Positions 50,724 to 60,128 are shown, counted from the first letter of the stretch. The stretch is DNA of 64,000 bases from Pedobacter namyangjuensis (GCF_003313325.1 NZ_QMHQ01000003.1:726762-790761), one strand, 5' to 3'. Notes: generated by a model not told the origin, from the sequence alone. Translations and numbers: made by a program.

Positions 50724-52076
50724 ATGCCAGAAAAAAAACAACTCTCTCTTTTTGATCTTTCAATGATTGTAGTTAGCCTCGTAATCGGGATGGGAATTTT
50801 TAGAACACCCGTTAATGTAGCCAGCAAAGCACAAATTCCGGAGCTTTTCTTTTTGGCTTGGGCAGTTGGTGGCTTTGTAGCCTTATGTGGTGCACTAACT
50901 TACGCAGAAATCGGCTCTCGTTACCCCGTTACCGGCGGTTATTACAAAATATTTTCTGTTTGCTATCATCCTTCCATTGCCTTTGCTATAAATTGTATTA
51001 TCGTAGTGTCTAACGCAGCATCGGTTGCCGGCGTATCGTTAATTGGCGCAGAATATTTAAGTAAGGTCATTCTACCAGCCGATTTACAAACAGCAAATTA
51101 CCGAATTGCAATAGCAGGAACGAGCATCATTATATTTTACCTTATTAACCTATTGGGATTAAAAACGAGTTCTAAAACCCAAAATATTTTAACTGTTATT
51201 AAAATAGTGATGGTAGTTACGCTTATCGGAGCTGTTTTTTTTGGCGAGCAAACTACAAGCATCACCCCTATTTTTAATACCGCCACAGGCGAGTTGCCAA
51301 CCTGGAGCGATTATGGAAAAGCGCTTGGTCTGTGCCTTATTGCTGTTTCATTTAGTTTTGGTGGCTACCAACAAACCATTAATTTTGGTGGCGAGGCTAA
51401 AGAAGCGAAAAGTGTAATTCCGCGTTCTATAATTATTGGCTTAGGAATCATCATCACTTTGTATATGGCAATTAACTACGCTTATGTGAAAGTAATAGGT
51501 TTTGAACAATTAAAAACTGCCGAAAGTATTGCAGCCATATTGGCCGGACAAATTTTTGGCCCTGCTGGTTTTACAGTCCTCTCGGTTTTGATTTTTTTCT
51601 CGGTGTTGGGCTATGTAAATGTTAACTTGCTTAGTAACCCGAGAGCGATGTACGCCATGGGCGAAGAAAAAGCATTACCTGCAATTTTCACAAAAAAAAC
51701 CAAGAAAAACGATGTAATGATTGTGAGCCTAACTGTGTTTACTATCATTGCTATATTAACTTTATTTTACGCCCAAACATTCGATAAAATTTTAAACTAC
51801 ACTATATTTTTAGACAGTATTGGGATGGCGTTTTCTGCTGCCGCGATTTTCTATTTGCGCAAAACAACCGCTCACTTAGATAAAAGCACCATTTATACGA
51901 TGAAATTTTATCCGCTGTTGCCTATAATTTTCATTGCAGCGTATCTATTTGTAACCGTAAGTATTTACAGCGACGACCCTGCAGCTGCAACAAATGGCTT
52001 GGCGATTTTTGCGGGTTTTGTAGTTATTTATTTCATAAACAAGTTTTTAAACCGTAAAAAAGAACAGTCGGCCTAA
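50724..52076 (+). CDS. APC-family amino acid permease
   Basis: A 450-residue inner-membrane permease with about twelve hydrophobic segments. The amino acid-polyamine-organocation motif is seen as MIVVSLVIGMGIFRTPVNVA in the first helix, followed by FLAWAVGGFVALCGALTYAE and IGSRYPVTGGYY. It imports or exchanges an amino acid. Its stop shares a base with the start of the PLP enzyme gene (52076), so the substrate may feed that enzyme. Serine/threonine or a sulfur amino acid is plausible but not shown. Confidence 0.92.
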   Translation: MPEKKQLSLFDLSMIVVSLVIGMGIFRTPVNVASKAQIPELFFLAWAVGGFVALCGALTYAEIGSRYPVTGGYYKIFSVCYHPSIAFAINCIIVVSNAASVAGVSLIGAEYLSKVILPADLQTANYRIAIAGTSIIIFYLINLLGLKTSSKTQNILTVIKIVMVVTLIGAVFFGEQTTSITPIFNTATGELPTWSDYGKALGLCLIAVSFSFGGYQQTINFGGEAKEAKSVIPRSIIIGLGIIITLYMAINYAYVKVIGFEQLKTAESIAAILAGQIFGPAGFTVLSVLIFFSVLGYVNVNLLSNPRAMYAMGEEKALPAIFTKKTKKNDVMIVSLTVFTIIAILTLFYAQTFDKILNYTIFLDSIGMAFSAAAIFYLRKTTAHLDKSTIYTMKFYPLLPIIFIAAYLFVTVSIYSDDPAAATNGLAIFAGFVVIYFINKFLNRKKEQSA

Positions 52077-53236
52077 TGGATATTTCTTACATATTAAATG
52101 AACTTGGCGAAGACCGCGAACAATACTATAATGCCGTTGCTCCGCCAATTATACAAACCAGCAACTTTAAGTTTAACACGGTTGATGACTTTAGAGGTGC
52201 TTTAGCAGATGAATATCAAGGGAATTTATACTCTAGAGGATTTAACCCCACTATTGATATTTTACGAAAAAAACTAGCCGCTTTAGATGGCGCAGAAGAT
52301 GCATTGGTTTTTGGAAGTGGCATTGCTGCCGTAACTATTCCGGTGTTGGCACTATTAAAAACCGGCGATGAAGTTATTTGCGTGGAAAACCCCTACAGCT
52401 GGACGATAAAATTATTTAAGGATCTTTTACCAAAATACGGCATAACAACTACGTTTATAAATGGCTGTAACTTAAACGAGTATAAAAACGCAATAACCAG
52501 CAAAACTAAGCTTATATACCTAGAATCGCCTAACACCTTCAGTTTCGACGTACAAGATTTGGCTAGCGTAGCAGATATTGCAAAAGCAAATGGCATCTTA
52601 ACCATGATAGACAATAGCTATTGTACGCCACTTTACCAGCAACCAATCGCCTACGGTATAGATTTAGTTGCACAATCTGCTACCAAATATTTAGGTGGCC
52701 ACAGCGATTTAATGGGTGGCGTAGTAACAGGCAAACGAGCTTTATTAGAAAAAATATTTAACAACGAATACATGAATATAGGTGCAAGCATGGCACCACA
52801 AAATGCATGGTTACTTTTGCGTGGTTTGCGAACTTTGCCCATAAGAATGGAAAAGATTAGCGAAAATGCCGAAAAGGTAATTGCGTATTTAGAAAGCCAT
52901 CCAAAAGTTGCGCAGGTTTTACATCCTTTTAGTGAGAGAAATGCTGATTTAGCATTGGCAAAAAAACAGATGAAAAAGTGTGGCGGATTATTTAGCATTG
53001 TTTTAGCAGCAGCTGATTTAAATGAAATTGAAACCTTTTGTAACGTATTAAAACATTTTATTATGGCGGTTTCTTGGGGCGGATATGAGAGTTTGGTTTT
53101 TCCCGCGTGTGCGGCAATTAGCAAAGCTGATTTTGATCGTAACAATAAAAGACATGTATTAATTAGGATTTACATTGGTTTGGAAGAACCTGATTATATC
53201 ATTAAGGATTTAGAACAAGCCCTATCAAAAATTTAA
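52076..53236 (+). CDS. PLP-dependent transsulfuration-type enzyme (Cys/Met metabolism family)
   Basis: A 386-residue fold-type I PLP enzyme of the cystathionine gamma-synthase / beta- and gamma-lyase / methionine gamma-lyase family. The PLP lysine is Lys204 in QSATKYLGGHSDLMGG, and YSRGFNPTIDILRKKLAALD and VENPYSWTIKLFKDLLPKYG are typical. The exact reaction cannot be fixed without active-site comparison. It overlaps the upstream permease gene by one base and abuts the downstream MFS gene with no gap. Confidence 0.9.
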   Translation: MDISYILNELGEDREQYYNAVAPPIIQTSNFKFNTVDDFRGALADEYQGNLYSRGFNPTIDILRKKLAALDGAEDALVFGSGIAAVTIPVLALLKTGDEVICVENPYSWTIKLFKDLLPKYGITTTFINGCNLNEYKNAITSKTKLIYLESPNTFSFDVQDLASVADIAKANGILTMIDNSYCTPLYQQPIAYGIDLVAQSATKYLGGHSDLMGGVVTGKRALLEKIFNNEYMNIGASMAPQNAWLLLRGLRTLPIRMEKISENAEKVIAYLESHPKVAQVLHPFSERNADLALAKKQMKKCGGLFSIVLAAADLNEIETFCNVLKHFIMAVSWGGYESLVFPACAAISKADFDRNNKRHVLIRIYIGLEEPDYIIKDLEQALSKI

Positions 53237-54574
53237 ATGCCAATTAAGTCGCTCCCTTTCTCTAAACAGCTTATATACTCAACTGGAATGATGGGCTGGA
53301 GCATTATGACCAATTTGATTATAGTAATGTTGCCCTATTTTTACTTACCTCCAAATAATTCTGGCTTGGTGCCTCTAGTACCGCAGTTACTGGTTTTCGG
53401 GGCATTTAACATTCTATCGTTAATAGCAGCGTCGGGCAGGTTTATAGACGCTGTTTACGATCCTTTGATTGCCTCTATAAGCGACAAAAGTAAAAATCCA
53501 AAAGGCAGACGTTTCCCGATAATGAAATGGGCAATTTTACCCGCCGTAGTTTGTTGTAGTTTGGTTTTTTACCCCTTAATTAAGGGCGAAAGTCTTAATA
53601 ACGCATGGTGGCTCACCATAGTTTTAGCCGGATTTTTCGTGTCCGTAACCACGTATATTATTCCGTACAACGCGTTGTTGGCAGAACTAACCCACACGCC
53701 AGAAGAGAAAGTTAAACTTTCTACCTTTCAGCAAGTTGGCTTTGTTTTAGGAATGATTTTAGGTGCTTTATGCAATAATTATGCAGATTTAATCCAATCT
53801 ATTTTCGGCGTAACAGAACGTTTCCATGCATTGCAATACGCCATTTGGGGCCTGGCCATTTTTTCTGGTCTTGTAATGATTTTGCCCATCTTGTTTATCA
53901 ATGAAAAAGATTACGTAGACAGCAAACCAACGCATACACCGCTCTTGCCTGCAATAAAAAGCACTTTTAAAAATATAAATTTCAAATACTATCTCATCTC
54001 TGACTTCACCTTTTACACGGCATTAAGTTTAATGAGCAGTGGATTGTTATACTTTGTAACGGTTTTACTCGGCTTGCCAGATTCTGATGGTGGAAAATTT
54101 ATGGGGTTGATGGTGTTATTGTCCTTGTTATTTTATCCCTTTGTAAATTACGGCGCAAAAAAAATAGGCAAAAAGCAGTTGGTAATTATTGCCTTTGGGG
54201 TGCTCAGCCTAATTTTCGTTACCATATTTTTTCTTGGAAAATTACCTTTCGAGCCAACCAACCAGATGTATATCTTGGTAGCATTCGCCTCGTTTCCTTT
54301 GGCGGCTTTAGGTATTTTGCCTAATGCAATTTTAGCAGATATTGCCCAACAAGAAACCATAGAAAGTGGCGAAAACCACGAGGGAATGTTCTTTGCTGTT
54401 AAATATCTGTTTGTAAAGCTGGGCCAAACAATTGGGATTGCCATTTTTGCCATGCTTACTGTTTATGGAAAAGATCCTGGTAACGATTATGGTTTACGCC
54501 TTAACGGTGTGGTCGGTTTTGTACTTTGCGTTTTGGCTTTGTTGTTTTTTACAAGGTTTAAAGAGAGAAAGTAA
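53237..54574 (+). CDS. MFS transporter, GPH/sugar-cation symporter type
   Basis: A 445-residue transporter with about twelve hydrophobic segments. The region GRFIDAVYDPLIASISDKSK followed by NPKGRRFPIMKWA is the glycoside-pentoside-hexuronide family signature (D-x-x-x-D-P-x-I-G/S-x-x-S/D-D). It starts at the base directly after the TAA of the PLP gene, so the three genes form one operon. A sugar-type symporter with an amino acid permease and a PLP enzyme is an odd set; the true substrate may be an amino acid derivative. Confidence 0.9.
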   Translation: MPIKSLPFSKQLIYSTGMMGWSIMTNLIIVMLPYFYLPPNNSGLVPLVPQLLVFGAFNILSLIAASGRFIDAVYDPLIASISDKSKNPKGRRFPIMKWAILPAVVCCSLVFYPLIKGESLNNAWWLTIVLAGFFVSVTTYIIPYNALLAELTHTPEEKVKLSTFQQVGFVLGMILGALCNNYADLIQSIFGVTERFHALQYAIWGLAIFSGLVMILPILFINEKDYVDSKPTHTPLLPAIKSTFKNINFKYYLISDFTFYTALSLMSSGLLYFVTVLLGLPDSDGGKFMGLMVLLSLLFYPFVNYGAKKIGKKQLVIIAFGVLSLIFVTIFFLGKLPFEPTNQMYILVAFASFPLAALGILPNAILADIAQQETIESGENHEGMFFAVKYLFVKLGQTIGIAIFAMLTVYGKDPGNDYGLRLNGVVGFVLCVLALLFFTRFKERK

Positions 54575-54690
54575 AGAGTAGTTAGTATAAAGTAGTTAGA
54601 TTGGGATATTAAAATCCAAAGTTTCCTCGCCCTAAACCTCTATGAACTTCGTTAGTTTTGCTCCGAGAAGGAAAAACTCTGCGATTATAT

Positions 54691-54821
54691 TCTTCCTTCG
54701 TTCTATAAACCTGACTTAGCGAAAATCCTTTTACCAAGTCCCCTTTAGGGAATTTAGGGGTAAACGATTGCAGCGAGGGCATGAATGCAAACTCAGAAAA
54801 GCTACTGACAAACGTTTCCAA
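54691..54821. repeat. 131-base direct repeat, left copy
   Basis: Runs from TCTTCCTTCGTTCTATAAAC to CTACTGACAAACGTTTCCAA and includes CCCCTTTAGGG with a following AGGGG. The copy at 56723-56853 is in the same orientation. The first 90 or so bases differ at three positions; the remainder is looser. The pair brackets one gene. Confidence 0.85.
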
Positions 54822-54854
54822 TCATCCTTTTCTCAAAAACACACAATTTTATAT

Positions 54855-56645
54855 TTATTTCACATCGTAAAAATACACCTGCACATTTTTATCACTCAAT
54901 TTCTTTAAAACCGGATAAGTTAAATCATCTACCTTTTTGTAGTTGGCATCTATATAAGTTACTTTTTTAAGACTTGGCATTTCTGCTAGAAAATCTATAT
55001 TATCTAAATTAATGGAAATGATACTCAAATGCTCTAATTTTTTTGCGTTTTTTAAAGCCGAAACACTTGCGGTTTTATACCAATCGCTTTTTGGAAAATC
55101 GTTAAAAGACAGTTCGTCTAAAGCCGGAAAATAGGTTGGTATTTGTGCAATATTTGTTTGTACCATATTCATTAAAAGCTTTTTTAAATTTTTCTGATTA
55201 GCCAAAAAAATCGGCAACTGTTCGCTTCTCCCGCCTATTAGAAATAAACTCTCTAAGCAATTTGCTTTCAGAAAATTAGCTGGTATAGCATTCCAGTCTA
55301 AATTATTTGCACCATTTCTAAATGAAATCACTAAACCTTTTAAGTTCAAATCTTTAATCTCCTTAAAAGCAGCCATATCTTTTATGCCTTCTATATAAAG
55401 GTATTTTAGGTTGACTAAGTTTTTCAAGTATCTTGCTTTCTCCACATCAAAATCTCCAACACGTGTACCTATTGCATAATCTGGGTTTTGAAGTGCATCC
55501 CAAAAACCAAATGCCACATTTTCAATTTCAAATGGTGCTAACGTAGCCATTGCAGGAATATTCGTATTCACTACTCCTTTCGGCATTTCGATCTTAAAGT
55601 TAATATCCTGCATAAAAAGCTCAACATTATCAAATTGCGTTAAATACTTCGCATCTACATATAATGGGTTCGCATTCGATTTATCGATTTTATACGATGC
55701 CTTTATCGTATAATTTCCCTCCTCCAATTTCGGAATTTCCAAGTGTGTTGTTGGCTGAAATAATTCCCCTGGCTTAAGCATTCTTAAGTTTGATTTATCG
55801 AACTTTTCCCGTTCGAAACCGGTTGCACTACTTTTGTCATCAATAATTCGGCTCAATATGGTTATGCCATCTTTAATAACTTCTATTTTGGCATAAAACA
55901 AATGATGAAATGACCTTGCGTAAATATACTTAACAGGCTGGTTAGTATTATTTTTAAGGAACAAATGAAACTTTAAATTCATTGGGTAATGTACATTAGT
56001 CCAATCCAAATCGGCTATGTTAGAAGTTAAGGTTAGTCCATTTTTCATATAGGAACCATTTGGCGACGAAGTCAACGTGTACGAAGTCTTTCTCCTGTTA
56101 TCCAGAAAATACCGCTCCATCTTATCCGTTTCTTTTTTACTAAATGTAGATTTAAGCTGTTCTTTAAAGTAATTTGGATTTTTAGCAACCGCAGCAACAA
56201 CGGGAGCGCTTGGCTTAATTGGCTCTGCAACCACAGGTTTAGGTTTAGTGGTAGCAATCAAACTGTTCACCAAAGCAGTTTCCACTCCATTTGCGCTTAG
56301 CAATTTCGCATCGATATACAAATATTGAAAAATGGCTTTTTCGAAATTCATACTCGTAGATGGCACCGTTTGCGCTAATTTTTCATTTGCTAAAGATGGA
56401 AACTCCAATATATAAAGATTTGGCTTCTCTGGTGTAGAAACTTCATTTAAGTTAACGAGTACATTACCGCTTGCATCTTTTACTTCGTACTTAGATTTGC
56501 CTCTGGCAACTGAAAGCGTTTTGATAATTGCGGCAGTTTCCGTGCCTTTTAGCACCAATCCTTTTTTAAATTCAAGATTTTGGGCTTTTAGATTTTGAAA
56601 AAATAATACGAAAACAAATAGGGACGCTAATTTTAAAATTTTCAT
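54855..56645 (-). CDS. Secreted protein of unknown function with LRR-like C-terminus
   Basis: A 596-residue protein with a signal peptide (MKILKLASLFVFVLFFQNLK then AQ). The N-terminal part has YILEFPSLANEKLAQTVPST, a proline/alanine linker (PKPVVAEPIKPSAPVVAAVA), and a beta-rich middle. The last 200 residues show leucine-rich repeat spacing: LVNLKYLYIEGIKDMAAFKE, CLESLFLIGGRSEQLPIFL, LKKLLMNMVQTNIAQIP, FPALDELSFNDF, KLEHLSIISINLDNIDFLAE. It ends ...QVYFYDVK without a CTD sorting signal. Function unknown. It is bracketed by two 131-base direct repeats, suggesting mobilisation or a duplication history. Confidence 0.8.
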   Translation of the reverse strand: MKILKLASLFVFVLFFQNLKAQNLEFKKGLVLKGTETAAIIKTLSVARGKSKYEVKDASGNVLVNLNEVSTPEKPNLYILEFPSLANEKLAQTVPSTSMNFEKAIFQYLYIDAKLLSANGVETALVNSLIATTKPKPVVAEPIKPSAPVVAAVAKNPNYFKEQLKSTFSKKETDKMERYFLDNRRKTSYTLTSSPNGSYMKNGLTLTSNIADLDWTNVHYPMNLKFHLFLKNNTNQPVKYIYARSFHHLFYAKIEVIKDGITILSRIIDDKSSATGFEREKFDKSNLRMLKPGELFQPTTHLEIPKLEEGNYTIKASYKIDKSNANPLYVDAKYLTQFDNVELFMQDINFKIEMPKGVVNTNIPAMATLAPFEIENVAFGFWDALQNPDYAIGTRVGDFDVEKARYLKNLVNLKYLYIEGIKDMAAFKEIKDLNLKGLVISFRNGANNLDWNAIPANFLKANCLESLFLIGGRSEQLPIFLANQKNLKKLLMNMVQTNIAQIPTYFPALDELSFNDFPKSDWYKTASVSALKNAKKLEHLSIISINLDNIDFLAEMPSLKKVTYIDANYKKVDDLTYPVLKKLSDKNVQVYFYDVK

Positions 56646-56722
56646 AATTTATAAATTTTGCGTTGCGACAAGGATGAGTTATCGGTTCTAAAGTTATATT
56701 TAATTTTATATTTCCACAACCT

Positions 56723-56853
56723 TCTTCCTTCGTTCTATAAACCTGACTTAGCGAAAATCCTTTTACCAAGTCCCCTTTAGGGGATTTAGGGGTAAAAGAT
56801 TGTAGCGAGGGCAGGACTGTAATTGCCGACAAGCTACTGACAAACATTTTCAA
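56723..56853. repeat. 131-base direct repeat, right copy
   Basis: Same orientation as the left copy at 54691-54821. Both encode on the minus strand a spurious peptide (PSLQSFTPKSPKGDLVKGFS in this copy), which can mislead annotation. Confidence 0.85.
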
Positions 56854-56955
56854 ATTTCAATTATTTAAGCTATCAATTTCCCATCTTGCTAAATATCTAA
56901 AGGAGATTGACTCGTCGTACCTCATCGCAAAGACGAATTGTTTAATAAATTTACC

Positions 56956-56963
56956 TACCTTTG
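56956..56963 (+). promoter_or_regulatory. -7 box upstream of rhlE
   Basis: TACCTTTG matches TAnnTTTG exactly. It leaves a leader of about 100 bases before the TTG start. No TTTG lies at the 19-base spacing; a TTG at 56938 is slightly too close. Confidence 0.5.
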
Positions 56964-57067
56964 CACCGAAGCAGAATTTCTTTATCATTTAAAGCAACTC
57001 GCAAGTTAGTCCTTCCAGCAATGATTGTTCTAGCTTCTTCGATATTTTACATTTAAAAATTATTAAT

Positions 57068-58426
57068 TTGTTATTTTCAGAATTAAACCTGATAGCTCCT
57101 ATTTTAAAGGCGCTTGAAACCGAAGGTTATACACAACCTACACCTATACAGGAGCAATCTATACCTTCTATTTTGCAAAAACGCGATTTACTAGGGTGTG
57201 CTCAAACTGGCACGGGTAAAACCGCAGCATTTGCTATACCAATGTTGCAATTATTAGATAAACCGCACTCAAATGTTAAAGGCCCAAAGCCCATTAGAGC
57301 TTTAATTTTAACGCCAACAAGAGAATTAGCCATCCAAATTGAAGAAAGTTTTAAAGCCTATGGCCGTAACCTTTCGTTAAAACATTTGGTAATTTTTGGT
57401 GGCGTTGGGCAAAAAGCACAAACGGATGCTTTACACCGTGGTGTTGATATTTTGGTGGCAACGCCTGGTCGTTTGTTGGATTTAATGAACCAAGGTTTTG
57501 TAAACTTACGTGATATCGAAATTTTTGTTTTGGACGAAGCCGACCGTATGTTGGATATGGGTTTCATCCACGATGTGAAAAAAGTTATTGCCAAGTTGCC
57601 AGCAAAAAGACAAACCTTATTTTTCTCGGCTACCATGCCAACCGAAATTCAGAAATTGTCTAGTACCATATTAACCAATCCTGTAAAAGTTGAGGTTACG
57701 CCGGTTTCTTCTACTGCCGAAAAAATTCAGCAAGCGGTTTATTACGTTGAGAAAAACGATAAAAGAAGTTTGCTTGCGCACTTGCTAAAAGACAAAAGCA
57801 TTGAAACTGTTTTGGTATTTACGCGTACCAAGCACGGGGCAGATAAAGTAGTTAAAGATTTAACTAAAATTAATGTTAGAGCAGAAGCCATTCACGGCAA
57901 TAAATCGCAAAACGCTCGTCAACGTGCATTAACCAACTTTAAAGCTCGTACAACAAGGGTTTTAGTGGCTACAGATATTGCCGCTCGCGGTATTGATGTT
58001 GATGAATTGGCGCACGTAATTAACTACGAACTGCCAAACATACCAGAAACCTATGTACACAGAATTGGCAGAACCGGCAGAGCGGGTTTAAGCGGCATTG
58101 CCTACTCTTTTTGCGATGGCGAAGAGAAAGAGTTTTTAGATGATATTGAAAAATTGATAGGTTTAAAAATCCCGGTAAACGAAGAACATCCTTATGCAAT
58201 GAGCTGGCAAAGCTTAATGTCGGCAGCTGCAGATGCAAAAGGCAAAGGAAAGAAAAAAGGCAACCAACGCGAGCCTCGCGAGCGTGAACCTAACTTAAGT
58301 GGTGCAAAAAAGAAACCTCAAGGTGGTGGCGCCAGAAAACCAAACCATACTGGCAGTACTGCAAGTGCAAATGCTGGTGGTGGTAACAGAAGGTTTAGTG
58401 GAGGCGGAAATCGTAGAAGAGATTAG
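57068..58426 (+). CDS. rhlE: DEAD-box ATP-dependent RNA helicase
   Basis: A 452-residue RhlE-type RNA helicase. All core motifs are seen: Q motif ([17 protein letters not shown]), I (AQTGTGKT), Ia (PTRELAIQ), Ib (TPGR), II (DEAD), III (SAT), then [20 protein letters not shown] and [11 protein letters not shown] basic glycine-rich tail ([17 protein letters not shown] ... [16 protein letters not shown]) should bind RNA. The start is TTG at 57068 (MLFSELNLI); no upstream in-frame ATG exists. A leader of about 100 bases suggests post-transcriptional control, as is common for cold-induced helicases. Confidence 0.92.
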   Translation: MLFSELNLIAPILKALETEGYTQPTPIQEQSIPSILQKRDLLGCAQTGTGKTAAFAIPMLQLLDKPHSNVKGPKPIRALILTPTRELAIQIEESFKAYGRNLSLKHLVIFGGVGQKAQTDALHRGVDILVATPGRLLDLMNQGFVNLRDIEIFVLDEADRMLDMGFIHDVKKVIAKLPAKRQTLFFSATMPTEIQKLSSTILTNPVKVEVTPVSSTAEKIQQAVYYVEKNDKRSLLAHLLKDKSIETVLVFTRTKHGADKVVKDLTKINVRAEAIHGNKSQNARQRALTNFKARTTRVLVATDIAARGIDVDELAHVINYELPNIPETYVHRIGRTGRAGLSGIAYSFCDGEEKEFLDDIEKLIGLKIPVNEEHPYAMSWQSLMSAAADAKGKGKKKGNQREPREREPNLSGAKKKPQGGGARKPNHTGSTASANAGGGNRRFSGGGNRRRD

Positions 58427-58435
58427 TTTAACGTT

Positions 58436-58495
58436 TTGTCATCTTTGCGAGGAAGCATTCTCCCGATTCAAAATCGGTATCGCAATGACGTTTGA
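58436..58495. repeat. GCGA-type palindromic repeat after rhlE
   Basis: The stretch reads GTCATCTTTGCGAGGAAGC, then CCCGATTCAAAATCGG as an inner hairpin, then ATCGCAATGACG. Its ends GTCAT / ATGAC and TGCGA / TCGCA are complementary. Confidence 0.6.
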
Positions 58496-58500
58496 ATACT

Positions 58501-58534
58501 AAAAAATGGTTCGTATTTATGCGGACCATTTTTA
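58501..58534 (+). terminator. Intrinsic terminator after rhlE
   Basis: AAAATGGTTCG pairs with CGGACCATTTT (one G-T pair) around a loop at about 58513-58520, followed by TTATTTTTA. Confidence 0.75.
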
Positions 58535-58572
58535 TTTTTAACTCTTTTTGAAAGGCACCTTTATACTACTAT

Positions 58573-58690
58573 TCATGTTAGTCCTGCTTTACACTACAAT
58601 TCCCGATTAAACCTGTAAAACTTGCATACATATAACAATAAACAATGGCCTACAATACTTAAATCGGGAGATTTTCGTTGCAATCAGGTT
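58573..58690. repeat. Structured dispersed repeat, CCTG...CAGG family, copy 3
   Basis: Begins AGTCCTGCTTTACACTAC and ends GCAATCAGGTTTA, with inner arms TCCCGATT (about 58600) and AATCGGGA (about 58664). Here about 60 bases separate the inner arms instead of about five in copy 1, as if the apical loop had taken an insertion. Confidence 0.6.
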
Positions 58691-58734
58691 TAAATAATAA
58701 AACCTTTGCAATAAGAAAAGTTACCGTGCAAACA

Positions 58735-58762
58735 AAAAAGGCTGACTAAATAGCCAACCTTT
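58735..58762 (-). terminator. Intrinsic terminator after the desaturase gene
   Basis: On the minus strand AAAGGTTGGCT-ATTT-AGTCAGCCTTT forms an 11-bp stem with two G-T pairs, followed by TTTG. It is 23 bases past the stop codon. Confidence 0.75.
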
Positions 58763-58784
58763 GATATTCTAAAATTTCGAAGTT

Positions 58785-59513
58785 TTAAACTTTTCTAATT
58801 TTTATAATTCGCATCCAATGTAAAACCTTCATCATTGGGTAAGTTGGATCAAACTCCCACCATTTGCTGGCAAAATTTGGGCTGTTCGGTTTTTTATGGT
58901 GGTTATTCTGAAACAATTCGCCCATTAACAAGAAATCCCAAGGCAATGAGTTTTTACTATGATCTTCGTTATCGTGGTTAGAATAACCATATTTGTGTCC
59001 GCACCAATTAACTATAGCACCGTGCAACGGGCCCATTAAAAAATGAATTGGCAGTAATAAAAACATCCACCATTGTGTAGCAAAAGTTACGTAGAACCAA
59101 ATATAAAAAGCTGCGCAAGCTAATCTCCAAAGCCACGAATCTCCAATTCTATCAACAACTGGCCATTCCGGATAATTGCCTCTAAAGGCTGGTTCTGGTT
59201 CAATTTTGTGTAATAAATAAGCCAAATACATGTTTTTGGTAGCAATCATCATCCCAAAAACATCCTTAAAAAAATGTGGAGAGTGTGGATCTTTTTCTGT
59301 ATCGCTATAGGCATGGTGCATACGGTGCAAAATAGCATAGGCTCTTGGGTTTAAAAAAGACGAACCTTGCGAAATTAAAAGTATGAGGTAAAAGAATTTT
59401 TCCCAGAAAGGTTCCATTTTAAACATCTTGTGCGATGAGTAACGATGCAGAAAGAATGTTTGACTAAAAAGAGAGAGGAACCAATGGGCTAAAAAGAATA
59501 TTAAAATTATCAT
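58785..59513 (-). CDS. Membrane fatty acid desaturase (acyl-CoA/acyl-lipid type)
   Basis: A 242-residue di-iron membrane desaturase. The three histidine boxes are present: HRYSSH (His23-His28), HRMHH (63-67) and NNHHKKP (near 205). The hydrophobic segments fit a family with four membrane spans. It introduces a double bond in membrane acyl chains, probably for cold adaptation. The length is short relative to eukaryotic SCD but normal for bacterial acyl-CoA desaturase homologues. It stands alone with its own terminator. Confidence 0.92.
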   Translation of the reverse strand: MIILIFFLAHWFLSLFSQTFFLHRYSSHKMFKMEPFWEKFFYLILLISQGSSFLNPRAYAILHRMHHAYSDTEKDPHSPHFFKDVFGMMIATKNMYLAYLLHKIEPEPAFRGNYPEWPVVDRIGDSWLWRLACAAFYIWFYVTFATQWWMFLLLPIHFLMGPLHGAIVNWCGHKYGYSNHDNEDHSKNSLPWDFLLMGELFQNNHHKKPNSPNFASKWWEFDPTYPMMKVLHWMRIIKIRKV

Positions 59514-59591
59514 GAAAAAGTGGTAGTGAACTATAAGAACGAATATTTACGAACAATAGTTTTATGTAGTATTTATATTTGAGGCGTTTTC

Positions 59592-59624
59592 AAATGCAAT
59601 CTGTGTCATTAACAGATTGCATTT
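59592..59624. repeat. Perfect 13-bp palindrome downstream of the cupin gene
   Basis: AAATGCAATCTGT and ACAGATTGCATTT with a seven-base loop. It lies just past the cupin stop on the minus strand but lacks a strong T-run there, so it may be a REP-type element rather than a terminator. The GCAATCTG core also appears in the 34661 and 34862 repeats. Confidence 0.7.
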
Positions 59625-59630
59625 AGTAAT

Positions 59631-60128
59631 TTATCTTCCGAAATCGTCTTGAACGCGAACAATATCACTTTCATCTGATGGGTTTTCTGCATCTGTGTGT
59701 TGCCAAATTTCTGCAACCACACCCCAATCATTTAAACCAATTAAACGGTGGCGTTCTCCTTGTTGCAACTTAATCTGATTTTTTGGGTGATATTCCTTAA
59801 CCTCACCTTCCTCATCGGTTTGGCTCGTTTTAATACCTACGGTACCCGTAACAACTTGCCAAATTTCCGCTCTGCGGTGGTGGTATTGCCAAGACAAACG
59901 TGTATTTGGTGCTACAATTAAAATCTTAGGACTTAATTTACCTCCAATTTTTAAACTATCCACGTCTAAACCGTCGAAATAAGTATCTGCAAATTGTTGG
60001 GCTTGTGCCTCATCAATTACAAAAAACCCTCCCCAAGGGCGGGTTTCGTCGCGGTTAACAATATTAAATCCTTCAATTTGCAAACGTTGTGCAATGGTAT
60101 CGAATATAGCTGATTTTTGATTTTCCAT
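59631..60128 (-). CDS. Cupin protein (mannose-6-phosphate isomerase-like)
   Basis: A 165-residue cupin. The metal-site histidines are in WQYHHRRAEIWQVVTGTVGI, and the second cupin half has QIKLQQGERHRLIGLNDWGV and EIWQH. The N-terminal RPWGGFFV is typical of the type II mannose-6-phosphate isomerase/guanylyltransferase cupin, although only this domain is present. It has probably a sugar-phosphate role or none catalytic. It is preceded by a terminator from the upstream gene, so it has its own promoter. Confidence 0.8.
   Translation of the reverse strand: MENQKSAIFDTIAQRLQIEGFNIVNRDETRPWGGFFVIDEAQAQQFADTYFDGLDVDSLKIGGKLSPKILIVAPNTRLSWQYHHRRAEIWQVVTGTVGIKTSQTDEEGEVKEYHPKNQIKLQQGERHRLIGLNDWGVVAEIWQHTDAENPSDESDIVRVQDDFGR

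Larger units (their letters stand above)
56646..57067. other. Gap holding a direct repeat and the rhlE leader
   Basis: About 420 bases without a credible gene. It contains the right copy of the 131-base repeat, a weak relic of the GCGA-type palindrome (about 56905-56940), a -7 box at 56956 and roughly 100 bases of leader before the helicase start. Confidence 0.6.

Noticed and set aside
54609..54821. Minus-strand 70-codon frame (PSLQSFTPK... peptide)
   Set aside because: It is encoded by the 131-base repeat, and the same peptide appears in the other copy (56572-56853). Repeat-derived translation, not a gene.
56572..56853. Minus-strand 93-codon frame
   Set aside because: Same repeat-derived peptide continuing into the start of the LRR-like gene in another frame.
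59592..59624. Terminator of the cupin gene
   Set aside because: The stem is perfect but no T-run follows on the minus strand, so I list it as a palindromic repeat instead.
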